From assembly GCA_003250975.1 (NCBI GenBank), contig QKIY01000030.1, positions 1 through 64,000 on the forward strand: a stretch of DNA of 64,000 nucleotides, given 5' to 3'. The position numbers and the translations under genes were made by a program. Shown here one piece after another: positions 53,818 to 63,241 of the stretch; positions within the stretch are counted from its first letter, which is position 1; every line of letters starts with the position of its first letter. Origin of the DNA: Gammaproteobacteria bacterium. GTDB lineage: Bacteria; Pseudomonadota; Gammaproteobacteria; Eutrophobiales; Eutrophobiaceae. The notes beneath the pieces are model-generated. The model did no database searches, was not told the origin of the DNA, and worked only from the letters and a program-made list of their open reading frames with translations.

Positions 53818-55611
53818 ATGAATAACAATAAAACATGCAGACTTTTTCTAAAGGCCTTTTGTGCTGCCCTACTGCCCGCTATATTTTCCTCCCCACTTCA
53901 GGCTGCCGGCTTTGATTATGGTGACGTAGAAGGCAGCTTTGATACGACAGTGTCCTTTGGACAGAGCTATCGCATACAGTCTAGAGCTAGCAATCTCGTA
54001 GGTATATCCAATGGCGGCACGGCCTTTTCTGTCAATGGAGATGACGGTAACCTGAATTACGACACTGGGATTATTAGTAGTATCTTAAGGTTCACTTCTG
54101 AACTTGAGCTGAATTATCGTAACTTTGGCAGTTTTGTTCGGTTTACCGGCTTCAAGGACATCAAGAACGATGAACGTGATAGCAGGGATCGTACTGACCT
54201 GACGGATCAGGCCATCGAGCTGGTGGGTGAGGATCTCAGGCTACTGGATGCCTACGTCTGGGGCAAAATTGGTATCGGCAAAATGCCGGTCGATATACGA
54301 GTCGGTGATCAGGTGCTGAGCTGGGGTGAGAGCACTTTCATCCAGAATGGCGTTAACATCATTAATCCCGTTGATGTCAGCCAGCTGCGCACACCGGGCG
54401 CCGAACTTAGGAACGCCCTTATCCCGGTTGGTATGGTATCTCTCAATGCTGGCCTGACTTCTGATATATCTGTTGAAACCTTTTACCAGTATGACTATGA
54501 CAGGATCGATATCGACCCGCCAGGTTCCTACTTCAGTACCAATGATTTTGTCGGTAATGGGGGTTCATGTGCAGTTCTTGGTTTTGGTGCCGCCCCCGAT
54601 TACCCATTACTGGCATTTGGTGACAGATCGTCTACAACTTGCGATGTTGCTGCAACAGCACCTTTTGGTGCTTCAAGATCTCCTGACAGACGCCCGGATG
54701 ACAGCGGCCAGTATGGTGCGGCACTGCACTGGTATTCCGAGGCGCTGAATGACACGGAATTCGGATTCTATTTTATTAATTATCATAGCCGTCTACCAAT
54801 TATCAGTGCCATCTCGGCAACACCGGGTCTGGGATCGCCTCCCTTCAACAACCCAGCAGCCCCTGCGACCTATTTCATCGAGTATCCTGAGGATATAAAG
54901 GTCTATGCAGTGAGCTTTAATACCCAGATTGGAACCACTGGTTGGGCCCTGCAGGGTGAATACTCATTCAAGGATGATGTGCCATTACAGGTAGACGATG
55001 TTGAACTTCTGACGGCAGCGCTGCATTATGATCTTATTGGAGCTCCGTTTGCGAGCCAACTTGGTTCATTTGGCTTTGGAGAGGAAGTCCCGGGATTTAT
55101 CAAACGCAATGTCAGTCAAGTGCAGATGACGGCATCTCGCGTGTTTGGTCCTGCATTTGGCTCCGACCAGGCCGTATTATTGACTGAATTCGCTGTATCT
55201 CACGTCCACGGCATGCCGAAAAAGGCGGACTTGCGGCTTGAAGCGCCTGGAACCAGCTTGCCCGGAAATGCTGCTACCGCGGGACTCGTTGGAGTCCCGG
55301 TTGAGAGCAATGATTTTGCCGACGCAACTTCCTGGGGATATCGCATCCTAGGTCGTTTAGATTTTAATAATGCTATTGGTGCAGTCAACTTACAGCCACG
55401 TATTGCCTGGCGGCATGATGTGAATGGTAACAGCCCCGGTCCCGGCGGCAATTTCATTGAAGGCAACAAGGCGATCACGTTTGGTATGGCCGCAACCTAT
55501 CAGAACGAGTTTCAGGTCGACATGAGTTACACGAGCTTTTTCGGTGCCGGCACACAAAACCTTATTTACGATCGTGACTTCATGGCTTTCAGCCTGAGTT
55601 ATTCATTCTAA
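53818..55611 (+). CDS. DUF1302 outer-membrane beta-barrel protein
   Basis: A 597-residue protein with a signal peptide ending near PLQAAGF, then a long all-beta barrel domain of the DUF1302 type. QVLSWGESTFIQNGVNIINP around residues 163-182 is a characteristic segment. It ends in aromatic-rich strand FMAFSLSYSF with a C-terminal Phe, the BAM recognition signature. It is probably the outer-membrane component of the four-gene cassette DUF1302-DUF1329-YCF48-MMPL. A ribosome site GGGGA lies about 10 bases before the ATG. Confidence 0.88.
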   Translation: MNNNKTCRLFLKAFCAALLPAIFSSPLQAAGFDYGDVEGSFDTTVSFGQSYRIQSRASNLVGISNGGTAFSVNGDDGNLNYDTGIISSILRFTSELELNYRNFGSFVRFTGFKDIKNDERDSRDRTDLTDQAIELVGEDLRLLDAYVWGKIGIGKMPVDIRVGDQVLSWGESTFIQNGVNIINPVDVSQLRTPGAELRNALIPVGMVSLNAGLTSDISVETFYQYDYDRIDIDPPGSYFSTNDFVGNGGSCAVLGFGAAPDYPLLAFGDRSSTTCDVAATAPFGASRSPDRRPDDSGQYGAALHWYSEALNDTEFGFYFINYHSRLPIISAISATPGLGSPPFNNPAAPATYFIEYPEDIKVYAVSFNTQIGTTGWALQGEYSFKDDVPLQVDDVELLTAALHYDLIGAPFASQLGSFGFGEEVPGFIKRNVSQVQMTASRVFGPAFGSDQAVLLTEFAVSHVHGMPKKADLRLEAPGTSLPGNAATAGLVGVPVESNDFADATSWGYRILGRLDFNNAIGAVNLQPRIAWRHDVNGNSPGPGGNFIEGNKAITFGMAATYQNEFQVDMSYTSFFGAGTQNLIYDRDFMAFSLSYSF

Positions 55612-55626
55612 GGAAGGGGATATAGA

Positions 55627-56988
55627 ATGCCTAAAAGAACAAGATACATTCTTCCTCTGATTTTAATGCTTGCATGGCCGCTATTGGCCACGGCAGAACT
55701 CTCAGCAGATCAGGTAGCTCGCCTGGGCGCTGACCTGACACCACTGGGAGGCGAAAAGGCTGGTAACGCAGAGGGCACAATTCCCGAGTGGGACGGAGGC
55801 CTTATACATCCCCCCTCAGGACACAAGACCGGTAATCATTATGCCGATCCATTCAGCAATGATCGGATCCTGTTTACGATCACGTCAGCCAATATGTCCG
55901 ATTACGATGACAAGCTTACTGAAGGTCACAAGGCCTTGCTCAGGACCTACAGTGACACCTACAAGATGAATATTTACCCGACCCGCAGGACAGCTGCAGC
56001 GCCCCAGCGCATTTATGACGCAACCAGGCAGGTGGCTGCGACGGCTAGACTCACAGCAGACGGCAACGGTGTGGAAGGTGCCGTGGTGGGGATCCCATTT
56101 CCAATCCCATCAAATGGCCTGGAGGCTATCTGGAACCATTTGTTGCGCTGGCGCGGTGATTATCTAAAGCGCCATATCGGCCAGGCAGCTCCCACTCGCA
56201 GCGGCGATTATACACTGGTCGAATTCAGAGATGAGATCAGCCTGCAATACAGCCAAGAAGGGATGACGGAGCAGAAACTGAACAATATTATCCTTTTATT
56301 CAAGCAGGAAGTGACCTCACCTGCGCGGCTTGCAGGAGGCATCCTGCTAGTGCATGAAACCCTGAACCAGAACAAAGAGAACAGGAACGCTTGGTTATAC
56401 AATCCGGGGCAGCGAAGGGTCAGGCGGGCACCCAATGTGGCCTTTGATAATCCGGGGACTGCATCAGATGGCATGCGCACCAATGACCAGTTTGATATGT
56501 ATAATGGTAGCCCTGAACGGTATAACTGGAAGCTTGTAGGCAAGAAGGAAATCTACGTTCCCTACAATAATTACAGCCTGCAAAGTCCGTCGTTGAAATA
56601 CAAGGATATCCTGAAACCGTTACACATCAATCAGGACTATCCACGGTACGAGTTACACCGTGTCTGGATAGTCGATGCCACACTGAAACCGGGTTCCCGT
56701 CATATTTACAAACGCAGGACGTTCTACATTGATGAAGATTCCTGGCAGATACTCGCCGTTGATCAATATGATAACAGGGACCAACTCTGGCGTGTGTCAG
56801 AGGGATTTGCCATGAATTATTATGATGTCCCCAATCTCTGGACGGCCCTGGAAGTACATATTGATTTGCAGGCAGGCCGTTACCTTGCTATTGGTTTGAG
56901 TAATGAATTTGAACCGTATAATTTTAATGTAAAATTAACAGAGACGGAATTCACTCCCGCCGCGTTACGGAGAGATGGAATCCGTTAG
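55627..56988 (+). CDS. DUF1329 periplasmic protein (LolB-like fold family)
   Basis: A 453-residue exported protein with a signal peptide ending near ATAELS, then the family hallmark LGADLTPLGGEKAGNAEGTI and PEWDGGL. DUF1329 members share a LolB/LppX-like lipid-binding fold, so it may bind a lipid or hydrophobic substrate in the periplasm. It has a strong ribosome site (AAGGAAGGGG) 9 bases upstream and starts 16 bases after the DUF1302 stop. A terminator hairpin follows its stop. Confidence 0.88.
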   Translation: MPKRTRYILPLILMLAWPLLATAELSADQVARLGADLTPLGGEKAGNAEGTIPEWDGGLIHPPSGHKTGNHYADPFSNDRILFTITSANMSDYDDKLTEGHKALLRTYSDTYKMNIYPTRRTAAAPQRIYDATRQVAATARLTADGNGVEGAVVGIPFPIPSNGLEAIWNHLLRWRGDYLKRHIGQAAPTRSGDYTLVEFRDEISLQYSQEGMTEQKLNNIILLFKQEVTSPARLAGGILLVHETLNQNKENRNAWLYNPGQRRVRRAPNVAFDNPGTASDGMRTNDQFDMYNGSPERYNWKLVGKKEIYVPYNNYSLQSPSLKYKDILKPLHINQDYPRYELHRVWIVDATLKPGSRHIYKRRTFYIDEDSWQILAVDQYDNRDQLWRVSEGFAMNYYDVPNLWTALEVHIDLQAGRYLAIGLSNEFEPYNFNVKLTETEFTPAALRRDGIR

Positions 56989-57013
56989 TTCCGGTTTCAA
57001 ATAAATGCTTACA

Positions 57014-57045
57014 ACGCCTGGATGCAATACATCCGGGCGTTTTTG
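57014..57045 (+). terminator. Intrinsic terminator between the DUF1329 and YCF48 genes
   Basis: ACGCCTGGATG (57014-57024) pairs with CATCCGGGCGT (57030-57040), with one G-T wobble and a 5-base loop, and is followed by a T run. It is 26 bases after the DUF1329 stop. It may end a DUF1302-DUF1329 transcript and reduce expression of the downstream YCF48-MMPL genes. It also argues against the earlier in-frame ATG at 57022 for the YCF48 gene, which lies inside the stem. Confidence 0.8.
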
Positions 57046-57078
57046 TTAACAGATATCGATAGCAAAAATTCAGGCAGG

Positions 57079-58116
57079 ATGGTGATAAAAAAAGACAGCA
57101 TTTTATGTTTTGTTTTTTGTGCAATACTGATAATTGCATTTGATTCTGTACACTCGAACGAAAGCCTTCCCACTGCTGAACATGCCCTGAAATACCCACG
57201 AGTAGATAAGTCCCTGTTGCTGGATATTGATAAAGCCGGAAGTACCTATGTTTCAGCAGGGGAGAGGGGACATATATTATGGTCAAATGACGGCAGCACC
57301 TGGACACAGGCCGAGGTGCCGACGCGATCAACACTGACAGCGGTCACGATGGTTGATGAAGACCATGGCTGGGCAGTCGGGCATGATGCCGTGATCCTGA
57401 ACACAAATGATGGTGGACGGACATGGCAACGACAATATTATGCCCCCGAGGAAGAAACCCCTTTACTGGATGTCTGGTTTGAAAATATATCGAGAGGTAT
57501 AGCTGTTGGCGCTTATGGGATGTATCTGCTAACCGAAGACGGTGGAAAGACATGGGAAATATCCAAGATGCGGATCAACAGATCTTCTGAAATGGAATCT
57601 ACTGCGGATGCATCGGATGAACTGATCGATTTCTATGACCTGCATTTAAATGCCATAGCGGAATCTGCAGATAGGATTTTATATATAGTAGCGGAGGCCG
57701 GCAAAATATACTCTTCCAGTGACAAGGGCATGACATGGAATGAGTTGCCATCACCTTATGTAGGGTCTTTCTTTGGCGTTCTTCCTCTCGAGAATGGAGC
57801 ACTTCTTGTTTTTGGTCTGCGTGGAAATATTTATCGTACGGAAAATGACGGTAAGACTTGGGAGAAAATTGACTCAAATACACATAATATTATAACCAAT
57901 GGCATACAACTGGCTGACGGGATCATTTTACTGACAGGCTTGGGGGGCACCCTACTTGTAAGTCATGACCAGGGGCATGTATTTAAACTGATTGCCAAAA
58001 AAAACCGCAGTGGCATCGCTTCACTCATTGAAACGGACGACGGACGGATTATTGTAACTGGCGATAACGGAATTAACAGTTTCGAGCCGCAAAACCTGGA
58101 ACTGAAAAATGACTGA
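57079..58116 (+). CDS. YCF48-like beta-propeller protein
   Basis: A 345-residue exported protein. After a signal peptide or anchor (about residues 5-25) it has repeats of a propeller type, with AVGHDAVILNTNDGGRTWQR, AVGAYGMYLLTEDGGKTWEI and VFGLRGNIYRTENDGKTWEK as the clearest copies. They are related to the photosystem assembly factor YCF48/Hcf136 fold and BNR repeats. In this cassette it probably acts as a periplasmic assembly or scaffold factor for the MMPL exporter. The start at 57079 follows AGGCAGG closely. The MMPL gene start overlaps the stop by 8 bases. Confidence 0.85.
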   Translation: MVIKKDSILCFVFCAILIIAFDSVHSNESLPTAEHALKYPRVDKSLLLDIDKAGSTYVSAGERGHILWSNDGSTWTQAEVPTRSTLTAVTMVDEDHGWAVGHDAVILNTNDGGRTWQRQYYAPEEETPLLDVWFENISRGIAVGAYGMYLLTEDGGKTWEISKMRINRSSEMESTADASDELIDFYDLHLNAIAESADRILYIVAEAGKIYSSSDKGMTWNELPSPYVGSFFGVLPLENGALLVFGLRGNIYRTENDGKTWEKIDSNTHNIITNGIQLADGIILLTGLGGTLLVSHDQGHVFKLIAKKNRSGIASLIETDDGRIIVTGDNGINSFEPQNLELKND

Positions 58117-60436
58117 ATCACCGGTAGTGCTGACAATCGAATCTTTCCTCTTTGCCCATCGTAAAACGGTCCTGTCGCTATTCGGTATTGTGACAATACT
58201 GATGATTATTTCAGCTTTGCAACTTCGTGTTGACGCAGGCTTCAGGAAATCCCTCCCGCTCCAGCATGAGTATATGAAGACTTTTGTTAAATACCAGGAT
58301 GAATTCGGTGGGGCCAACCGGATACTGGTTGCACTGATAGCCAGTGATGAGGATATGTTCACTCCGGGATTTTTTAGGACACTGAAAAACATTACAGATG
58401 AAGTATTTTTCATTCCCGGTGTCGATCGGGCCCAGGTAAAATCGCTATTTACACCGAATGTCAGGTTTACCGAGGTCGTCGAGGACGGTATTACTGGAGG
58501 TAATGTCATTCCAGATGATTTCAATTATACGGAAGAAGACCTGCAGGAAGTCAGGGAAAACATCATAAAGGCAGGCATCGTCGGCAGGCTGGTCGCAAAT
58601 GACTTTTCCGGCGCTCTGGTAAGCGCGCAATTACTGGATGTTAATCCGAATACTGGAGAACGACTGGATTATGTTGAAGTGGCCAGACTGCTGGAGGAGA
58701 ACATTCGTCAAAAATATAGCAATGAACAGAATAAAATTGATATTGACTACCATATTATCGGGTTCGCAAAGGTCATCGGTGACATAACCAGTGGAGCAAA
58801 ACGAGTTATTCTGTTTTTCTTTATCGCCTTTCTAATCACTGTTTGCCTCGTTATTTTTTTCGCCCAGTCTGTCAAACTTGCCATGGTTCCTATTGCCTGT
58901 TCCCTGATGGCCGTAATCTGGCAACTGGGACTGTTGCCTCTGCTTGGCTTCGGAATAGATCCAATGTCAATACTGGTGCCATTCCTCATATTCGCCATTG
59001 GCGTGAGTCATGGCATGCAGATGTTGGCTGCTGTAAGGGTGAGTGTCTGGATGGGCAGAGACTGTGAATCGGCCTGCCGAATGAGCTTTCGCCGTTTAAT
59101 GGTACCCGGTTCAATTGCACTGCTAAGCGATACTATTGGCTTTATTACGATTTTGCTGATAAAGGTAGAGATCATTCAGGAAATGGCGATTACCGCAAGC
59201 CTGGGTGTTGCAGTAATTATCCTTACCAACCTGGTCCTGCTGCCATTACTAATTTCATACATGCACCTGGATAGCCAGTATCTTGCCAAGCTTCAGAAGC
59301 GCGCAAGAATCCTGTTTCCGCTCTGGAACAGGATGTCCAGGATTACCCTCGACAAAAATGCGCTAATTGTCATATTTATAGCCGTATTGTTGCTCATTGT
59401 AGGGATCTGGAAAGGGACCGATGTCAAGATCGGGGACCAGCACAGGGGGGTGCCTGAATTGCACAGGGACTCCCGCTATAACCTGGATTCTGAAGAGATT
59501 GCCCGGCGTTTTTCCATTGGTGTTGATGTGCTATCAGTGATAGTTGAGACAATTCCTGAGGGATGTATAAATTATGACGTGATGGAAACAATTGATCAGT
59601 TTGAATGGCACATGACCAATACACCTGGTGTGCAATCAGTACTGGCTTTGCCTGGTATTGCAAAAATCATCAACGCCGGTTGGAATGAAGGTAATATCAA
59701 GTGGCGTGTGTTACCCAGAAACCAGTCTGTCCTTACGCAGGCTGTTTCCTATGTTCCAACTTCATCGGGCCTCTTGAACAGCGATTGTAGTATCATGCCT
59801 GTGCTGATATTTACCAGGGACCATAAATCGGAGACCATCAAGGCGATAATCAACAGCGTTAAAACCTTCAGTAGTACTAACAATTCTAAAACCATAAAAT
59901 TCAGACTAGCTGCAGGGAACGTTGGCGTAATGGCAGCCACGAATGAAGAGGTTGAGGCGGCCCAGTTCCCGATTTTGTTCTATGTGTACTCTGCGATAAT
60001 CATTCTTTGTTTGATAACGTTCCGTTCTGTCCCGGGGACCATGTGTATAGTTATTCCGCTTGCACTGGTATCACTACTTACCTATGCGTTGATGAACGTC
60101 CTGGAAATAGGGTTAAAAGTGAATACCCTGCCGGTGGTGGCGCTGGGTGCAGGCATCGGCGTGGACTATGGTATATATATCTATAACCGGTTGGCTTTTT
60201 TTATTGCGGATGGTCAGTCAAAGATGCATGCATTTGAAAAGGCACTTGCAACCTCGGGTTCTGCCGTCTTCTTTACAGCCATGACCCTGACGATCGGTGT
60301 TATGACCTGGATGTTTTCACCACTTAAATTCCAGGCGGATATGGGCATTCTGTTGATGTTTATGTTTTTTGTTAATATGCTTGGTGCCATATTTTTATTA
60401 CCCGCCCTGGCCGCTGTATTGTTAAAAAACGAATAA
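58109..60436 (+). CDS. MMPL/RND-family exporter of the envelope cassette
   Basis: A 775-residue inner-membrane transporter. It has an N-terminal helix (about 20-38), a periplasmic loop of roughly 190 residues, helices around 230-400 with GIDPMSILVPFLIFAIGVSHG, a second periplasmic loop, and a C-terminal helix bundle with GAGIGVDYGIYIYNR. MMPL-type RND proteins export lipids or hydrophobic molecules. Unlike the one in the pigment cluster (9461-11782) it is accompanied by DUF1302, DUF1329 and YCF48-like proteins. The substrate is unknown. Confidence 0.92.
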   Translation: MTESPVVLTIESFLFAHRKTVLSLFGIVTILMIISALQLRVDAGFRKSLPLQHEYMKTFVKYQDEFGGANRILVALIASDEDMFTPGFFRTLKNITDEVFFIPGVDRAQVKSLFTPNVRFTEVVEDGITGGNVIPDDFNYTEEDLQEVRENIIKAGIVGRLVANDFSGALVSAQLLDVNPNTGERLDYVEVARLLEENIRQKYSNEQNKIDIDYHIIGFAKVIGDITSGAKRVILFFFIAFLITVCLVIFFAQSVKLAMVPIACSLMAVIWQLGLLPLLGFGIDPMSILVPFLIFAIGVSHGMQMLAAVRVSVWMGRDCESACRMSFRRLMVPGSIALLSDTIGFITILLIKVEIIQEMAITASLGVAVIILTNLVLLPLLISYMHLDSQYLAKLQKRARILFPLWNRMSRITLDKNALIVIFIAVLLLIVGIWKGTDVKIGDQHRGVPELHRDSRYNLDSEEIARRFSIGVDVLSVIVETIPEGCINYDVMETIDQFEWHMTNTPGVQSVLALPGIAKIINAGWNEGNIKWRVLPRNQSVLTQAVSYVPTSSGLLNSDCSIMPVLIFTRDHKSETIKAIINSVKTFSSTNNSKTIKFRLAAGNVGVMAATNEEVEAAQFPILFYVYSAIIILCLITFRSVPGTMCIVIPLALVSLLTYALMNVLEIGLKVNTLPVVALGAGIGVDYGIYIYNRLAFFIADGQSKMHAFEKALATSGSAVFFTAMTLTIGVMTWMFSPLKFQADMGILLMFMFFVNMLGAIFLLPALAAVLLKNE

Positions 60437-60455
60437 CCTCCGGGAATCGCAATCT

Positions 60456-61910
60456 ATGAGTCGGTACGCCATCGTCTGGTTCAGGCAGGATCTTCGGGTA
60501 ATAGATAATCCTGCATTAACCGCGGCTGTAGAGTCCGGCGCTGATGTGATTCCGCTGTATATCTGGTCTCCGGAAGAAGAGGGCGACTGGGCGCCGGGGA
60601 GTGCCAGTCGTTACTGGTTACATCATGCGCTGCTTTCCCTGGACAGGGAACTTCAAGCACGGGGCAGCAGGCTGGTATTGAGAGGGGGGACCTGCCTCGA
60701 AACCATTAATAGCCTGATAAAACAAACCGGGGCAGAACATGTTTACTGGAACCGTTGTTATGAACCTGCAGCTGTCAAGCGTGATTCGAGGATCATAAAG
60801 GCACTGGAAAAAAGCGGTGTCAGTGTTGAAACCTACACCGGACAATTGCTTCATGATCCACAGCAAATCAAAAACAGACAGGGTAAGGCTTTCAGGGTAT
60901 TCACCCCCTTCTGGAAACACTACCAGACACTGGATGTCACACGGCCTCTCAAGGCAACAATAAAAAAAATCAACAGCCCCGGCAGATGGCCCAAATCCAG
61001 TGGAATTAATGGACTTGGTCTGATACCGGTTATCAACTGGTATGCGGGCATGGATCGATTCTGGGATACCGGTCGTCGGACCGCGCATGAATTTCTTGAG
61101 TGCTTTATCCGGCAGGGACTTCCGGACTATTCCGAAAACCGGGACTTCCCGGCCATCGAGGGAGTCTCAAGACTCTCGCCGTTTCTGCATTTCGGCCAGA
61201 TCAGCCCGCGTCAGGTCTGGGAGGCAGTAGTGAAACGCGAGCAAAAGCAGGGGCGATTGTCTCCCGGCACAGCGGCGACAGCCTGGTTGAGGCAACTTGT
61301 CTGGCGGGAATTCGCCTGTCACCTCCTGTATCATTTCCCCGAGACCACTGATCAGCCCCTGAATATCGGCTTCAAGAATTTCCCCTGGAAGAGTGATAAA
61401 AGGTTGCGTAGCTGTTGGCAGGCCGGTATCACCGGTTATCCTATTGTCGATGCCGGTATGCGGCAACTCTGGCAGACGGGGTGGATGCATAACCGGGTGA
61501 GAATGATAGCCGGGTCATTCCTGGTCAAAGACCTACTGATACACTGGCGTGATGGTGCACGCTGGTTTTGGGATACGCTGGTGGATGCTGATCTGGCAAA
61601 CAATACCATGGGCTGGCAGTGGGTTGCAGGCTGCGGTGCAGATGCTGCACCGTATTTTCGCATTTTCAACCCCGTGCGACAGGGAGAGCGTTTTGACCCG
61701 GAAGGTCAGTACGTCAGGCGTTGGCTGCCGGAGCTGGCGGGACTCGACAACAAGTATATACACAGACCATGGCAAGCCCCGAAAAATCTATTGAAGCAGG
61801 CCGGCGTGATACTGGGCAAGAACTATCCCGAGCCGATAGTTGATCACGATATGGCCAGGAAGAGGGCATTGTCCTGCTATCAAGAGATGAAAAAAACTAT
61901 TAAGAAATGA
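60456..61910 (+). CDS. phrB: Deoxyribodipyrimidine photolyase
   Basis: Repairs cyclobutane pyrimidine dimers using blue light. The 484-residue protein has the N-terminal antenna domain start IVWFRQDLRVIDNPAL and the FAD-binding domain with GYPIVDAGMRQLWQTGWMHN, NRVRMIAGSFLVKDLLIHW and NNTMGWQWVAGCGADAAPYF near the C-terminus. This is a class I CPD photolyase layout. It lies 19 bases after the MMPL gene and may be co-transcribed with it and with the downstream acyltransferase. A photolyase fits a light-exposed, pigmented organism. Confidence 0.93.
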   Translation: MSRYAIVWFRQDLRVIDNPALTAAVESGADVIPLYIWSPEEEGDWAPGSASRYWLHHALLSLDRELQARGSRLVLRGGTCLETINSLIKQTGAEHVYWNRCYEPAAVKRDSRIIKALEKSGVSVETYTGQLLHDPQQIKNRQGKAFRVFTPFWKHYQTLDVTRPLKATIKKINSPGRWPKSSGINGLGLIPVINWYAGMDRFWDTGRRTAHEFLECFIRQGLPDYSENRDFPAIEGVSRLSPFLHFGQISPRQVWEAVVKREQKQGRLSPGTAATAWLRQLVWREFACHLLYHFPETTDQPLNIGFKNFPWKSDKRLRSCWQAGITGYPIVDAGMRQLWQTGWMHNRVRMIAGSFLVKDLLIHWRDGARWFWDTLVDADLANNTMGWQWVAGCGADAAPYFRIFNPVRQGERFDPEGQYVRRWLPELAGLDNKYIHRPWQAPKNLLKQAGVILGKNYPEPIVDHDMARKRALSCYQEMKKTIKK

Positions 61911-61920
61911 ATATTAAAAA

Positions 61921-62814
61921 GTGAAGTTTATCCATCCACGTTACTGGCCCGCCTGGTGCCTTATTGCACTGGTCAGGGCCAGTTCATTTTTACCCTATCA
62001 CTGGCAAATGTACATGGGGAGCCTGCTTGGAAAAATTGCCAAAAGATTTGGTAAAAAACGGGTTTACATTGCCGAGACGAATATGCGCCTGTGTTTTCCG
62101 GAGTGGTCCGCAGAGAAACGCCATGAGATGCTGGATCTCCATTTTGATTCACTCGGCAAAAGCCCGTTTGATTTCGGTATCGCAGCCTGGTGGAGTGATG
62201 AGAAGATCCGTTCACTGGCACAGGTCGAGGGTGTAGAAAATCTCAGGGAGGCCCTGGCCGTGGGACGGGGCGCGATTCTGCTGGCGGGGCATTTTACTAC
62301 GCTCGATATTGCAGGCCGTATCATGCATCTCTATACGCCTTTCTACCCCATCTACCGCAAACACAATAATCCCTTGATGGAGGATTTTATCGGCGGTAAT
62401 CGCGCTAATATTTGTGGCAAGGCCATTCGGCATGAAGACATGCGCAGCATGTACAAGGCACTGCGCGACAATATGCCCCTTTATTATATCCCTGACCAGA
62501 ACTTCGGTATGCGATATTCTATCTTTGTGCCGTTTTTCGGGATTATGGCCGCCACTATTACCGCCACCTCAAGGCTGGCTGCAAAATATGGTACACCGGT
62601 AATTCCCATTTCGCAGGCACGTCTGCCGGACAATCGGGGTTATCAGGTCAGGTTCGGGAAGGCACTGGACAACTTTCCGTCAGACAACCTGGAAAAGGAT
62701 ACGATCCGCATCAATCAGTTACTGGAACAGCAGGTCAGGGAAAACCCGGCAGATTATCTCTGGGTACATCGAAGGTTCAAAACGCGCCCCGAGGGGGAAG
62801 AAAGTCTGTATTAA
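61921..62814 (+). CDS. LpxL/HtrB-like lipid A acyltransferase family protein
   Basis: An inner-membrane acyltransferase of 297 residues with one N-terminal helix, the HX4D box in LAGHFTTLDIAG (about residue 120), and YYIPDQNFGMRYSIFVPFFG, the lipid A acyltransferase signature (contiguous around residues 190-210). It probably adds a secondary acyl chain to lipid A, and which one cannot be told. It starts at GTG, 10 bases after the photolyase stop. The ribosome site is weak. Confidence 0.88.
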   Translation: MKFIHPRYWPAWCLIALVRASSFLPYHWQMYMGSLLGKIAKRFGKKRVYIAETNMRLCFPEWSAEKRHEMLDLHFDSLGKSPFDFGIAAWWSDEKIRSLAQVEGVENLREALAVGRGAILLAGHFTTLDIAGRIMHLYTPFYPIYRKHNNPLMEDFIGGNRANICGKAIRHEDMRSMYKALRDNMPLYYIPDQNFGMRYSIFVPFFGIMAATITATSRLAAKYGTPVIPISQARLPDNRGYQVRFGKALDNFPSDNLEKDTIRINQLLEQQVRENPADYLWVHRRFKTRPEGEESLY

Positions 62815-63241
62815 TACTAATTATTAATGTGAGGCAATAATTATTTTAAACTCATACGGGCTTGCAATTCATAGCTTAATTTTCAGGATGTTACTGGATA
62901 TTTATTTAGTAATAATAAATAAAAAACGTATAACCTCATGAATAAAAATTAAAAAATTTAATTTGTACTCATCCCTGGTTTTATTCAAGGCGGGATCAGT
63001 GACCGTATACCCCAAAAGTGCTATATTTTTTTTAGGGAGATGACCTGGAGATTACATGTAAAGTGTAATTCTGCAGTCTTAATATTCCCGTCTGTAATAC
63101 CATGCTGGTTCCGGGAAAGGCGATCATTAAGAATCCCGTCCCCGGGAACAGAATTAAGGGTGGTCCGTAATCAGGAAATTCTGGATAACCCCGCCATTAA
63201 AAAAACTATTGTGATAACAAGCAAGGATGGGGGGTGGTCGT
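62815..63241. other. AT-rich intergenic region between the acyltransferase and SapC genes
   Basis: About 430 bases without a credible gene. It is distinctly AT-rich in its first half (62815-62960) and more mixed afterwards. A short open frame in the second half has no family resemblance and weak coding character. It probably contains the promoter and leader of the SapC gene. I see no terminator or repeat of note. Confidence 0.5.
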
